A stretch of DNA of 58,577 nt, from positions 1-58,577 of the forward strand of contig JACRGX010000044.1 in assembly GCA_016212185.1 (NCBI GenBank), given 5' to 3'. How positions within the stretch are numbered: the stretch's first letter is position 1; each line of letters starts with the position of its first letter. The stretch comes from Nitrospirota bacterium. Its GTDB lineage: Bacteria > Nitrospirota > Thermodesulfovibrionia > UBA6902 > DSMQ01. Made by a program: the position numbers and the translations under genes. This document shows, in pieces, positions 17,137-24,961 of this stretch. A model generated the notes under the pieces. That model saw only the letters and a list, made by a program, of their open reading frames with translations, searched no databases and was not told the DNA's origin.

Positions 17137-17775
17137 ATGAACCAACGGTGCAGGCAGATATGCGGAGCTGATGTCGGCGATTGTTTTATCAACAACAAAA
17201 AGCAGATTGCGTGCATCGCCGACATGGTCATAAACAAGGTATTCGGTATTTCGTCAGTTGTTGAAATAGCGCTTAAGGAAAACCTTAAGGAAGACATCGT
17301 TGAACGCCTTGACTTAGCCTTAAAAGAAACGCAGGAGTTAATTGACTGGATTAAATTCCTGCAGATCGCCAATGACCTGAAAACGCTCATTTCAGCATCC
17401 GAGTTAAACCGTGAAACAGAAAAGCGGACGGAAATGAGATTTCCCCTGCCTGAAATTTACCGGCAATACTTAGCGCTCAAAATAAACACTTTCGGCGTCT
17501 ATAACCCGGTAACTCTCTTAAACTTCAGCCGGAGCGGACTGCGATTTAAGTCGCTCTTTCCGTTAGAAATTAACTCTATAAAGGAATGTATACTTGTTAC
17601 GTCGCATATAATCAGCAAAGAAGTTTCTTTTAATGTAATTATCAGACACTGCACAAAAGATAACAGCGGATATATCGTAGGCGGTCAAATAGAAAAGGTT
17701 TCAGACAGCATATCTTTTGACTTTTTTAAGAATATTTACGACTACATAATAGAAATCCTGCGGCACCAGCAGTAA
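17137..17775 (+). CDS. PilZ-like domain protein (tentative)
   Basis: 212 aa, no signal peptide or membrane span. An N-terminal helical half (about 1-95) has an acidic stretch (KENLKEDIVERLDLALKETQ). The C-terminal half resembles a degenerate PilZ domain: an Arg-containing linker (RETEKRTEMRFPLP), then NFSRSGLRFKS in place of the (D/N)xSxxG motif, and a valine-rich strand (GYIVGGQIEKV). PilZ domains bind cyclic di-GMP, which would fit the several HD-GYP proteins in this window. Binding here is uncertain because the motifs are incomplete. It is divergent from thrS. Confidence 0.5.
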   Translation: MNQRCRQICGADVGDCFINNKKQIACIADMVINKVFGISSVVEIALKENLKEDIVERLDLALKETQELIDWIKFLQIANDLKTLISASELNRETEKRTEMRFPLPEIYRQYLALKINTFGVYNPVTLLNFSRSGLRFKSLFPLEINSIKECILVTSHIISKEVSFNVIIRHCTKDNSGYIVGGQIEKVSDSISFDFFKNIYDYIIEILRHQQ

Positions 17776-17813
17776 CACCGCAGTATACCGTCATCGCGGG
17801 TGTTTTTATAAAG

Positions 17814-18122
17814 TCATTTCCGTTTCTTCCTGATATAATCGTCAAATCTAAGGACCGACATCTCTCCTTCGTGTTCTTTACGCAGCAATTTATAAAAATC
17901 ACAAACTTCGCAATTCTTGAATTTTTCCCTGTGCGTTTTTGTAAGAAGCTCCGGGCAGAAGGTGCCTGTAATATATACGCACGCCCTGCCGCCGTTTTTT
18001 CCGCCGCAGAAACCGTCCGCATCAGTAAATGTCGCCGCAGGGCATACACCGTATATATCGGTGTTTTTACCGCCCGGCTCCCTGCCGCATTTCAGAAATT
18101 CCCAGCAATTTTGCTTAGCCAT
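17814..18122 (-). CDS. Two-CW domain cysteine-rich protein
   Basis: 102 aa with nine cysteines. It starts with the CW signature NCWEFLKCGREPGG, followed by YGVCPAA, GRACVYITGTFCPE and NCEVCDFYKLL. Such short proteins recur in anaerobic bacteria and are thought to bind a metal or Fe-S cluster; the function is unknown. The basic tail (IRKKRK) could contact nucleic acid or a partner. It converges with the PilZ-like gene, and upstream lies the partial tRNA-Val copy. Confidence 0.75.
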   Translation of the reverse strand: MAKQNCWEFLKCGREPGGKNTDIYGVCPAATFTDADGFCGGKNGGRACVYITGTFCPELLTKTHREKFKNCEVCDFYKLLRKEHEGEMSVLRFDDYIRKKRK

Positions 18123-18143
18123 AATTTTTAATGGTAAAAATAA

Positions 18144-18186
18144 TAGGCACGATCCCGAAGTGTCGGGATGACCTCTTCCGTGTCAA
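18144..18186 (-). repeat. Partial tRNA-Val copy, possible attachment-site scar
   Basis: On the minus strand it matches the 3' half of the tRNA-Val at 18743-18817. The two blocks taggcacga (18144-18152) and tgacctcttccgtgtcaa (18169-18186) are identical to the tRNA. The 16 bases between, tcccgaagtgtcggga, replace the T arm with another stem of similar size. The copy starts at the anticodon loop and ends at the acceptor, which is typical of sequence left by integration into a tRNA gene. Confidence 0.7.
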
Positions 18187-18335
18187 TGCACTTCATAATT
18201 TACCAGCTTTTACTAAGTTATTTCAAATATTAATTTTAAAAAAATTAGTTTACCTGCTTTTACCAGACTTTCAGATGGCAATTAGCACAAAATTAGCACA
18301 GTGAAAAAAACAAGAACGGAGCCGACACAATGATT

Positions 18336-18372
18336 AACCCTGTCTGTCCTTACCGGCAGGCAGGGTTTTTAT
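18336..18372 (+). terminator. Rho-independent terminator-like hairpin
   Basis: aaccctgtctgtcc and ggcaggcagggtt form an imperfect stem around a short loop, directly followed by a T-run (tttttatt). It lies within the short element bounded by tRNA-Val sequences, 40 bases before the toxin frame. No complete gene precedes it on the plus strand. Confidence 0.55.
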
Positions 18373-18411
18373 TATTGACTGATCTTATAACTTTTATGTT
18401 ATTCTTATATA

Positions 18412-18840
18412 TTGAGCTGGATTATTGATTATTACAAAGATACAAAGGGCGCAGAACCAGTAAAAGAGTTTTTAAATTCCCTGTCATTACCTGCTAAGGT
18501 TAAGGTGATGCGTTTAATTGAGTTTTTGGCAGAGCGCGGAGTTTTACTTAATGAACCTCACACAAAACAGATAAGGGGCAAAATCAGGGAATTGAGGGTA
18601 AAAGACATACAAGGGGCTGTCAGAATTTTATATTTCACCTTTACAGGCAGGCGTTTTATCTTGTTGCATGGCTTGTTATTAAAATGCAGGCAAAGAGAAG
18701 CTGAGATATTTTCAGAATTGGACCTGCCTCTTCACACAAATATGGTAGGCACGAGGGGTATCGAACCCCTGACCTCTTCCGTGTCAAGGAAGCGCTCTCC
18801 CACTGAGCTACGCGCCTGCTTAAAAACAGTTATGGGTTAA
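18412..18840 (+). CDS. RelE/HigB-like (Gp49 family) toxin, 3' end fused to antisense tRNA-Val
   Basis: 142 aa from TTG 18412. Residues 1-100 match phage-derived Gp49/HigB-like toxins (WIIDYYKDTKGAEPVKEFL ... KQIRGKIRELRVKDIQGAVRILYF ... FILLHGLLLK). Members normally end soon after the LLHGF-K block. Here the frame loses the usual TP-REIE segment and continues through the reverse strand of the tRNA-Val gene (TRGIEPLTSSVSRKRSPTELRA). The last 35 or so residues are therefore not native. No antitoxin gene follows; it usually lies just downstream. Probably an orphaned, possibly inactive toxin whose 3' end was replaced at the tRNA junction. Confidence 0.65.
   Translation: MSWIIDYYKDTKGAEPVKEFLNSLSLPAKVKVMRLIEFLAERGVLLNEPHTKQIRGKIRELRVKDIQGAVRILYFTFTGRRFILLHGLLLKCRQREAEIFSELDLPLHTNMVGTRGIEPLTSSVSRKRSPTELRACLKTVMG
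18743..18817 (-). tRNA. tRNA-Val (anticodon GAC)
   Basis: The minus strand folds as a full cloverleaf: acceptor aggcgcg with cgtgcct, D arm with agctcagtgggagagc, anticodon stem cttcc/ggaag around the loop ttgacac (anticodon GAC), and T arm ggggttcgatacccc. The 3' CCA is encoded (18743-18745). A partial copy of its 3' half lies 600 bp away at 18144-18186. Confidence 0.95.
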
Positions 18841-18887
18841 AAGTTAAGAGTTATTATTAAATACTGCATAAGAAATGTCCACCATGT

Positions 18888-18953
18888 TGTCATTCCGTGC
18901 TTGACACGGAATCCAGTCTGTTCTTCTGGATTCCTGCCTCCGCAGGAATGACA
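18888..18953. repeat. GTCATTCC-family dispersed repeat
   Basis: Begins tgtcattccgtgcttgac and ends cctccgcaggaatgaca. It contains two small hairpins, ttccgtgcttgacacggaa and ggattcctgcctccgcagg, as in the copies at 34554-34614 and 40712-40783. It lies between the tRNA-Val and cytochrome genes. Confidence 0.8.
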
Positions 18954-19017
18954 AGACACAATATCAGATGATATTAAAGAAATTTCAGTATCCTTGTCAA
19001 GAGAACTGCGGTCATTA

Positions 19018-19626
19018 TTACCTGTGGCAGGTGAGGCACAGGCCGCTTCCGGCATTTGATTTGGCAAGCCTTGCTTTTTCGCTGGAATAAGGGTTATGGC
19101 AGGAGATGCAGGTTACTTTTCCGTCAACAAATATCACACGCTTGTCTATTAAGGTTTTAAAATTTTTGCTCTGTATATAAAATATATCAACTGCATGATC
19201 TCCTGGCACGCTCACATTACGATTTCCCATAACACCGTCATGACAGGCAAGACAGTTTTGCACAAGAGCTTCAATTTTAGAAGAACTCCCCATGTGAACA
19301 ACGCCTATCATGCACGCCATTCCCTGAGTGCAGTCATGACAGGCCGTGCATAATTCACGCGTGTTTTTCCTCAGGATACACACTTCATCTTTGCAGATAT
19401 GGCATGTCATGCAGTCCATCCTGCCGTTGGAATCAAGCGGCAGATTCTCTCTCATATGTTCAGGCGCCGCAAGCTTATGCGTGGGAACTGACCTTGGATG
19501 GCAGTTAAGACATTCCTGTGGTAATTTATAAATACTATGGTCAACTTTTGCAATGACTTCTTTATACGCAAAGAAAAACAGCATCAATAGTAAAAATAAT
19601 AAAACCATTGCCGGCGCTTTTCTCAC
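19018..19626 (-). CDS. Six-heme periplasmic cytochrome c
   Basis: 202 aa. An N-terminal hydrophobic signal or anchor (about residues 5-21) is followed by six CxxCH heme c sites: CLNCH (39-43), CMTCH, CTACH, CLACH, CISCH and CLTCH. A CTQGMAC pair after the third site may be a disulfide. The layout resembles doubled-CxxCH (NrfB/DmsE-like) electron carriers. No catalytic subunit such as NrfA is beside it, so its partner is unknown; it probably shuttles electrons across the periplasm. A composite repeat (19680-19780) lies upstream, with no clear promoter in it. Confidence 0.88.
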   Translation of the reverse strand: MRKAPAMVLLFLLLMLFFFAYKEVIAKVDHSIYKLPQECLNCHPRSVPTHKLAAPEHMRENLPLDSNGRMDCMTCHICKDEVCILRKNTRELCTACHDCTQGMACMIGVVHMGSSSKIEALVQNCLACHDGVMGNRNVSVPGDHAVDIFYIQSKNFKTLIDKRVIFVDGKVTCISCHNPYSSEKARLAKSNAGSGLCLTCHR

Positions 19627-19679
19627 TGATACCTCTTATAGGTTTTTAAAATCAACCATTGCCTGCTGCGATTAATCTT

Positions 19680-19780
19680 CCCTGTGGCAAAACCACAGGG
19701 AATCTAATGTAAATAATTTTTTATATTCGCTCGCTTGACCCCGTAGCAAAACCACGGGGAATACGCTCACTATCAATTTA
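19680..19780. repeat. CCTGTGGCAA composite repeat, copy A
   Basis: Two hairpins, cctgtggcaaaaccacagg and ccccgtagcaaaaccacggg, are joined by a conserved linker (aatctaatgtaa ... ttcgctcgcttga). The same order is found at 26017-26120 and, reversed, at 54372-54477. The whole unit is about 100 bp. Confidence 0.85.
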
Positions 19781-19832
19781 CGCATAAAGATTAATCTTTA
19801 CCGCAGAAGTTGTCAAGAGAACTGGGATACTA

Positions 19833-20756
19833 TTACCAGACAAGGCTGAGCGCATCTTTGACCACATCAATTTTCAGCGGCAGCGTCCCGAAATAATCGC
19901 CGTCTGTCTGGACATGTACCTCTCTATCGGAGACAATCTCCAATTCCGTAAACTTGCCGTAAAAAACATCATTAAAATTCAGATGATTCTTACTGACAAC
20001 CCCGTTAACAAACCTTATCAGGTCTCTTCTTGTCTTCCCTCCGAAGAGACAAAGGTCAAGATTCGGCTCAGTAATTGATGCCTTAGGGGTCACAGTGAAA
20101 TATCCACCGTAACCCCTTGCCTTTCCCACAACTGCCGTATAACCTGTAAGCAGGCCGTTAGATGTATTTACTTTAATCAGGGAAGGGCTGTATTTTGCCA
20201 ACTGACTGATTCCGGAGAGAATATATGCGCCCTTCCCTGATATTTTTTTTATGCTGTCTCTGACGCCATGAACTGCCGCGCCGTCAAAGCCTATGCCTGC
20301 CATTAAACAGAAGTAACGGGTGACAGGCAAAGAATCACGGGTAATAACTATCCTGCCGAGCGATATTCTTTTTGGAAAGCCTGCTAATGCTAATTGAAGC
20401 GACTGTTCAATGTCCTCAGGTATGCCGAGCTCCTTTGCTAAAACATTGGTCGTGCCAAGCGGAAGCAGTGCAACAGGAGGCATGACATCAGAGATGCCTG
20501 ATGCAAGCAGACCATTAATCACTTCATTAATCGTCCCGTCGCCTCCTGCAACGATAACTAACAGATTTGAAATTTGAGATTTGAGATGTGAGATTTCTTT
20601 CGCATACGCTTCCGCATCGCCTTTTTTTTGAGTAATAAATGCTGAAAGTGATACTTTATCTTTAAGCAGTTCCACTGCCCTTTTTATTGACCTGAGAGAT
20701 CCTCTGCCTGCTATAGGGTTGGCAATAAGCCGGACATCAAGAGGCTGATAATTCAT
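19833..20756 (-). CDS. Diacylglycerol/sphingosine kinase family protein (YegS-like)
   Basis: 307 aa. DAGK catalytic domain: nucleotide-binding loop VAGGDGTINEVINGL (about 69-83), LPLGTTNVLAKELGIP, then GIGFDGAAVHGV and the C-terminal beta domain (EIVSDREVHVQTDGDYFG). Such enzymes phosphorylate a membrane lipid with ATP; the actual lipid is unknown. The segment just before the GGDGT loop (KEISHLKSQISNLL) is encoded by a tandem word repeat at 20561-20598 rather than by a family-like helix. The gene overlaps bioW by 4 bp and is translationally coupled to the biotin genes. Confidence 0.88.
   Translation of the reverse strand: MNYQPLDVRLIANPIAGRGSLRSIKRAVELLKDKVSLSAFITQKKGDAEAYAKEISHLKSQISNLLVIVAGGDGTINEVINGLLASGISDVMPPVALLPLGTTNVLAKELGIPEDIEQSLQLALAGFPKRISLGRIVITRDSLPVTRYFCLMAGIGFDGAAVHGVRDSIKKISGKGAYILSGISQLAKYSPSLIKVNTSNGLLTGYTAVVGKARGYGGYFTVTPKASITEPNLDLCLFGGKTRRDLIRFVNGVVSKNHLNFNDVFYGKFTELEIVSDREVHVQTDGDYFGTLPLKIDVVKDALSLVW
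20561..20598. repeat. Tandem word repeat (aatttgagatttgagat) inside the lipid kinase gene
   Basis: Units like tttgaaa, tttgaga, tttgaga and tgtgaga follow each other in the coding sequence. Intergenic stretches elsewhere show the same kind of near-tandem words (17020-17055, 30630-30680, 34297-34330). On the minus strand it encodes SHLKSQISNL in frame. Confidence 0.65.
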
Positions 20757-21541
20757 TTTTTCTTCCGGAGTATTTCCTCTGTGTCTACTCTGCCCCTGCA
20801 GTGATTAATCCTGCTAATTATGACAGGGGTTTGCTGAAGGTATTCAATCAAACCTTTTAATTCGCCGCCTGTGATAAAAAAAGCCCTTCCGCCATAATGG
20901 AGCCCGCGCTTTTTAATATGCGGCAGTCTTATATAGCCAAAGGCCCGGCCGGCAATATATCCTGTTGTATAGTCAGGGTCGTCTGAGATACAGAGTTCAC
21001 CCAAAATCATCGGATGGCGGTTTACCTTGCTTGCCAGGATCAGCGCTTCTTTAACTGTATTATTGTTAATATCCAGCTTGCTCAATTTTTTGGACAGGAT
21101 TGAATCTGCATTTTCCGTTATCCCCATCCGCGTGACCCTCACACCCCGAAGAAGATCAGGCTCAAGCCTTACGCCCGCTATGTCCATGAGCATTGCCCCC
21201 CTCATTGTGATGCCGAGGCTGAGAGACTTAAAAGCCTCTTCAACCGCCCTTTCAGTAATACCTATGGAACGCAATATTTTTATGGATGCTTTTTTTACAG
21301 ACTCGGGGTTCCTGGTGTTTAAGGTGCAAATAGGCAGTGTTGATATTTTCAGGGGTCTTTCCTTCAGCTCCTCAATGGTAAGGGATATCTCATCGGATCT
21401 GCCCTTTTCATGGGACAGCGCCCTTCCGGTATATTTCTGAACTATATTGCTGACATTGTTTTTATCGTAGATTCCCTCTGCGCCCGAGATGTGCATTCCG
21501 TCTTTTGAAGCGCGCATTCTTACGCTGTAAAATTTCTTCAT
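20753..21541 (-). CDS. bioW: 6-carboxyhexanoate-CoA ligase (pimeloyl-CoA synthetase)
   Basis: 262 aa. BioW activates pimelate with ATP and CoA for biotin synthesis. Family features: MKKFYSVRMRASKDGMHISGAE at the N-terminus, then RGAMLMDIAGVRLEPDLLRGVRVTRMG, SDDPDYTTGYIAGRAFGYIRLPHIK and GLHYGGRAFF near the end. It overlaps bioB by 4 bp upstream and the lipid kinase by 4 bp downstream, so the three genes form one operon. bioF, bioA and bioD are not in this window. Free pimelate must therefore be supplied by the cell or scavenged. Confidence 0.93.
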   Translation of the reverse strand: MKKFYSVRMRASKDGMHISGAEGIYDKNNVSNIVQKYTGRALSHEKGRSDEISLTIEELKERPLKISTLPICTLNTRNPESVKKASIKILRSIGITERAVEEAFKSLSLGITMRGAMLMDIAGVRLEPDLLRGVRVTRMGITENADSILSKKLSKLDINNNTVKEALILASKVNRHPMILGELCISDDPDYTTGYIAGRAFGYIRLPHIKKRGLHYGGRAFFITGGELKGLIEYLQQTPVIISRINHCRGRVDTEEILRKKK

Positions 21542-22506
21542 AATTCAAGCCCCATATCCCTAAGCATTTGAAGGTCGTCCTGAGGGTTCCTGCCCGGAGT
21601 TGTAAGATAATTTCCTACAAGCAGGCCGTTGGCTCCTGCAGAAAAAATATACGGATGCAGATCCCTAAGCGTTGCATTCCTGCCTCCGCATACCCTGATT
21701 TCACACTCAGGAAGGATAAGCCTGTATATTGCTATTATCTTAAGGGCTTCCATCGGAGACAACAGTCCTTGGTCCCACAGCGGCGTGCCGCGCACCGGCG
21801 TAAAAAAATTAACAGGGACAGAGTCAACCATTAGTTCCTTTAATGCAAATGCCATGTCAATGCGGTCTTCCCATAATTCGCCGAGCCCGAAGAGGCCTCC
21901 GCTGCAGACCGACAGTCCGAGCGATTGTGCCGCCTTAATGGTATTCAGCTTTTCTGTATAAGTATGCGTAGTGCAGATTTCGCTAAAAAAGGCCTCTGAC
22001 GTTTCAAGGTTATGATGGTATCTGTGCAGTCCTGCGTCTTTTAATTTCTTAAGCCCGGCATAATCAAGCAAGCCTAAAGTTGCGCATGGTAATAGCCCCA
22101 TATCCCTGATGCCGGAGATAAGCCCGCAGATTTCTTCAATCTCATGCTCTGATGTTTTTTTGCCGCTGGTAACAACACAAAAACGCTTTACGCCGTTTTC
22201 TCTTGTAGAAGCCGCAGCTTCCATGATTTTCCCCTTGTTTAGTAAAGGATAAACTTTTATATCAGCCTTGCTGTGCGCAGACTGGGCGCAGAAGGAACAG
22301 TCTTCAGGGCATGCGCCTGATTTGGCATTGACAATGGAACATAAATCAACCTTATTCCCGCTTAATTTTACCCTGGCCCTGCTTGACAGAGAAAAGAGTT
22401 CAAATATATCAGGGCCTTCAAATTTTGACATGAGAAAGGCAAATTCCTTATCAATATTATTAAGCCTTGCTCCTGCATCCATCTGTATTTTTTCGTATAA
22501 AGACAT
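21538..22506 (-). CDS. bioB: Biotin synthase
   Basis: 322 aa. This radical-SAM enzyme inserts sulfur into dethiobiotin. The [4Fe-4S] motif CxxxCxxC is in SGACPEDCSFCAQSAHS, and the auxiliary [2Fe-2S] ligands include the Cys of RFCVVTSG and the Cys of HHNLET-SEAFFSEICTTHTY, with the Arg of IRVCGGR. It is the first gene of the bioB-bioW-kinase operon. The 257-bp upstream region holds repeats and no clear BirA operator that I can identify. Confidence 0.96.
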   Translation of the reverse strand: MSLYEKIQMDAGARLNNIDKEFAFLMSKFEGPDIFELFSLSSRARVKLSGNKVDLCSIVNAKSGACPEDCSFCAQSAHSKADIKVYPLLNKGKIMEAAASTRENGVKRFCVVTSGKKTSEHEIEEICGLISGIRDMGLLPCATLGLLDYAGLKKLKDAGLHRYHHNLETSEAFFSEICTTHTYTEKLNTIKAAQSLGLSVCSGGLFGLGELWEDRIDMAFALKELMVDSVPVNFFTPVRGTPLWDQGLLSPMEALKIIAIYRLILPECEIRVCGGRNATLRDLHPYIFSAGANGLLVGNYLTTPGRNPQDDLQMLRDMGLEL

Positions 22507-22558
22507 GGGATATTATTAATTGAACGGCAGGTAATGTCAATGCGCTGCGAAAAGGAGA

Positions 22559-22637
22559 AATATTCATTGTAAATTTATCATTGCAAAGTTAGCATTGAAA
22601 ATTTGCATTTTGAAATGATAATTGATAATTTTGCAAT
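22559..22637. repeat. A+T-rich dispersed repeat, copy 1
   Basis: Begins aatattcattgtaaatt and ends gataattgataattttgcaat. A second copy is at 31236-31325. The central part is nearly identical (attgaaaatttgcattttga here, atttaaaatttgcattttga there), and the ends are complementary words (ttgcaa, tcattg). Beside it (22648-22668) is a ctctgtgccctctgtgg word that recurs near 24755 and 31214. Confidence 0.7.
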
Positions 22638-22763
22638 GAAAAAAACTCTGTGCCCTCTGTGGTTAAAAAGTGTTTAATCAGTAGTTAATTACGGTTTACG
22701 GCTACTTAAAGTATAACTTGAAACAATTGATATAACTAAAAGTAAATAATAATAAACATAAGG

Positions 22764-23051
22764 TTAACCAAACCCGTATTTTACTTCAAAACCTGAGAAC
22801 TCCCCGGTATATCCAAGCCATTTTTCATCAATATTACTTACGCGCGCGCCCGGAGGCCCCTTATGGCACCACGCAACCGCAGTCTTAAGCATATCCTCCA
22901 TACCTTCCAAAACAACCTCAACACTACCGTCAGGCATATTTCTTACCCATCCGGTCAGCCCAAGCCCGCGTGCCATATCCCTTGTGCTGGCCCTGAAAAA
23001 CACGCCCTGAACAAAACCCCTGATGCGCAAATGCACCCTGCACTTTTCCAT
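22764..23051 (-). CDS. acyP: Acylphosphatase
   Basis: 95 aa from the ATG at 23051; longer in-frame extensions add a hydrophobic stretch not found in the family. Catalytic residues are in place: Arg20 in GFVQGVFFR and Asn38 in GWVRNMPDG, followed by GSVEVVLEG and a C-terminal FEVKYG strand. It hydrolyses acyl phosphates. It is a single gene facing away from the flavodiiron gene; the 300-bp divergent region carries a long inverted repeat. Confidence 0.95.
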   Translation of the reverse strand: MEKCRVHLRIRGFVQGVFFRASTRDMARGLGLTGWVRNMPDGSVEVVLEGMEDMLKTAVAWCHKGPPGARVSNIDEKWLGYTGEFSGFEVKYGFG

Positions 23052-23179
23052 GAAAATTATTATAACAAAAATACTGCATATGATAAAAATCATTGTAATT
23101 TTGGAGATTTGATGATGTAATATACTAAACAATTAAGAAAGGCGGTTAGAAAAACAGTTTCTTCCGGCTTTTATGTGGA

Positions 23180-23300
23180 TGTCATTCCGGCTTGTCCGGA
23201 ATCTTTTTGATATAATAACTGCATGAAGGACAAGTGTTTCGTTGTATACATTTTTATATGAAGACATCACAGGAAAGATTCCGGACAAGCCGGAATGACA
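23180..23300. repeat. Long inverted repeat of the GTCATTCC family
   Basis: The 27-base arm at 23180-23206 (tgtcattccggcttgtcc ...) is the exact reverse complement of 23274-23300 (... ggacaagccggaatgaca). The 67 bases between are unrelated A+T-rich sequence with a tataat-like word (23211-23216). It resembles a small non-autonomous element. It ends 50 bases before the flavodiiron gene. Confidence 0.8.
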
Positions 23301-23349
23301 AATATAGAATATGTGCCCACAGGAATCCCGGAAGAAACAAAAATTCCCT

Positions 23350-24564
23350 ATGAATGCTGTAGAAATTAAATCAAACATCTACTGGGTAGGCGCTATTGAC
23401 TGGGGCATCAGGGATTTTCACGGATATATTACCCAGAATGGAACTACTTATAATAATTATCTCATCCTGGATGAACAGGTCACCCTGCTTGATACTGTCA
23501 AATATGATTTTGCCGGCACAGCCATTGACAATATTAAGCACGTCGTAGAGCCTTCAAAGATAAAAAACGTAATCATAAACCACATAGAACCCGACCACGT
23601 AAGCAGCATTGATAAAATTATGGCGCTGACCCCTGATGCAACCATTTACATCACAGATAAGGGAAAGAAAGGGCTTGACAGGCTTTTTGATACATCAGCA
23701 TGGAAATTCAGGATTGTTAAAACAGGCGATACATTAAATACGGGCAGATATAATTTAATGTTCATTGAAACGCCGATGCTCCACTGGCCTGACTCCATGA
23801 TGACCTATGTCAAAGAGGCGCAGCTCCTGATATCTCAGGATGCATTCGGACAGCATTTTGCTTCGGCAGACAGATTTGACGATGAGTTTCTTTCGTGCTT
23901 TTCAGCGGCTGAACTTGATGATGCAGTAAAAGACTACTATGCAAACATCCTCATGCCTTTTGGAAAGTTGATTAAATCCAAGATGGCCGAAATTCAGAAA
24001 CTCGGCTTAGAGATAGACATGATTGCGCCTGACCACGGAATAATCTGGAGGAAAGACCCTGCAAAGATAATCAATATGTATCTTGACATGGCAAACGGGA
24101 AAACAGACCTGAGTGTTGTAATTATTTATGATACAATGTGGCACAGCACCGAGCAGATGACGCTCCCGATAATGCAGGGTATCAAAGATGAGGGAATTGA
24201 GTGCAAGGTAATTAAATTAAGAGCAGCGCCGATGAGCACAGCCATCAAGGAATTTTGGAAAGCAAGGGGATGTCTTATCGGCTCTCCGACTATTAATAAT
24301 ATTCTGTTTCCCTCTGTGGCGGAGTTCTTATCGCACCTCAGTGGGCTCAGGCCCGCAAACCGCATTGCAGGCGCATTCGGCAGTTACGGCTGGGGCGGCG
24401 GCGCGGTAAAAGGCGCTTATGATGAATTCAGGAAAATGGGACTTGAAATCTTTGAGCCCGGCATACAGGTTCTCTACAAGGCGTCATCTGAAGACGAAAA
24501 AAGATGTTATGAGTTCGGCCGGGAATTCGCAAAAAAAGTTAAAGAATATCATCGGAAGTTTTAA
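23350..24564 (+). CDS. Flavodiiron protein (FprA/ROO family)
   Basis: 404 aa from the ATG at 23350 (MNAVEIKSNIYWVGAIDW is the standard N-terminus; a start at 23311 would lie in the repeat edge). The metallo-beta-lactamase-like domain carries diiron ligands HIEPDH (HxExDH), the His of LHWPDSM, SQDAFGQH and APDHGIIW. The flavodoxin domain begins about residue 250 (VVIIYDTMWHSTEQM) and continues to GSYGWGGGA. These enzymes reduce O2 to water and/or NO to N2O in anaerobes, usually with electrons from rubredoxin. A rubredoxin gene lies 265 bp downstream, supporting that role. Confidence 0.95.
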   Translation: MNAVEIKSNIYWVGAIDWGIRDFHGYITQNGTTYNNYLILDEQVTLLDTVKYDFAGTAIDNIKHVVEPSKIKNVIINHIEPDHVSSIDKIMALTPDATIYITDKGKKGLDRLFDTSAWKFRIVKTGDTLNTGRYNLMFIETPMLHWPDSMMTYVKEAQLLISQDAFGQHFASADRFDDEFLSCFSAAELDDAVKDYYANILMPFGKLIKSKMAEIQKLGLEIDMIAPDHGIIWRKDPAKIINMYLDMANGKTDLSVVIIYDTMWHSTEQMTLPIMQGIKDEGIECKVIKLRAAPMSTAIKEFWKARGCLIGSPTINNILFPSVAEFLSHLSGLRPANRIAGAFGSYGWGGGAVKGAYDEFRKMGLEIFEPGIQVLYKASSEDEKRCYEFGREFAKKVKEYHRKF

Positions 24565-24598
24565 CTAAACAAGGAGTCCTAAGTAAAGCTTCTTAGTT

Positions 24599-24673
24599 TG
24601 TCATTCCCGCAAGCGGAGCGCGTCGGGAATCCTTCTGAAGACAAAGAAAGATTCCGGACAAGCCGGAATGACA
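24599..24673. repeat. GTCATTCC-family dispersed repeat
   Basis: Same internal layout as 2045-2110: tgtcattcccgcaagcg at the left, cgcgtcgggaatcctt, a variable centre, and ccggacaagccggaatgaca at the right. It lies between the flavodiiron and rubredoxin genes, with nothing else nameable in that 265-bp spacer except a strong ribosome site at its right end. Confidence 0.85.
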
Positions 24674-24829
24674 GAATAGCCGGGAATGTCGCTTTACTTA
24701 CGATTTCATTAGTAATAACCAAGACATTCATCATTTTTTAATTTAGTTTTTCTCTGTGTACTCTGTGGTGAAGTTGTTAATTTATAATTTTAGTTAATTG
24801 CAGTTTCAGATAAAGGAGGTTAATAGACA

Positions 24830-24961
24830 ATGTGGAAGTGTTCTGTATGCGGCTATGAGTATCACGAAGCTGAAGAAGGCACTCCGTTTGAGCAGCTTCC
24901 TGCAGACTGGAAGTGCCCTGTATGCAATGCCCCTAAAGAGGCCTTTGTGAAGGTGTGGTAA
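24830..24961 (+). CDS. Compact rubredoxin
   Basis: 43 aa. Two CxxC pairs bind one iron: CSVCGYEY at residues 4-11 and CPVCNAPK at 29-36, separated by the family sequence [12 protein letters not shown]. Usual rubredoxins have about 52 residues; the loop after the first knuckle (normally DPxxGDPxxGI) is replaced here by HEAEE. A strong ribosome site (aaaggaggt) lies 9 bases before the ATG. It is placed to feed electrons to the flavodiiron protein and rubrerythrin encoded on either side. Confidence 0.93.
   Translation: MWKCSVCGYEYHEAEEGTPFEQLPADWKCPVCNAPKEAFVKVW

Noticed and set aside
18837-19067. 76-codon minus-strand frame beside the cytochrome gene
   Set aside because: Its central part is the GTCATTCC repeat read in frame (SCHSCGGRNPEE). 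It is the repeat, not a gene.
22507-22763. BirA operator or biotin riboswitch upstream of bioB
   Set aside because: No TTGTAAACC...GGTTTACAA-type palindrome found; only repeats and A+T-rich sequence.
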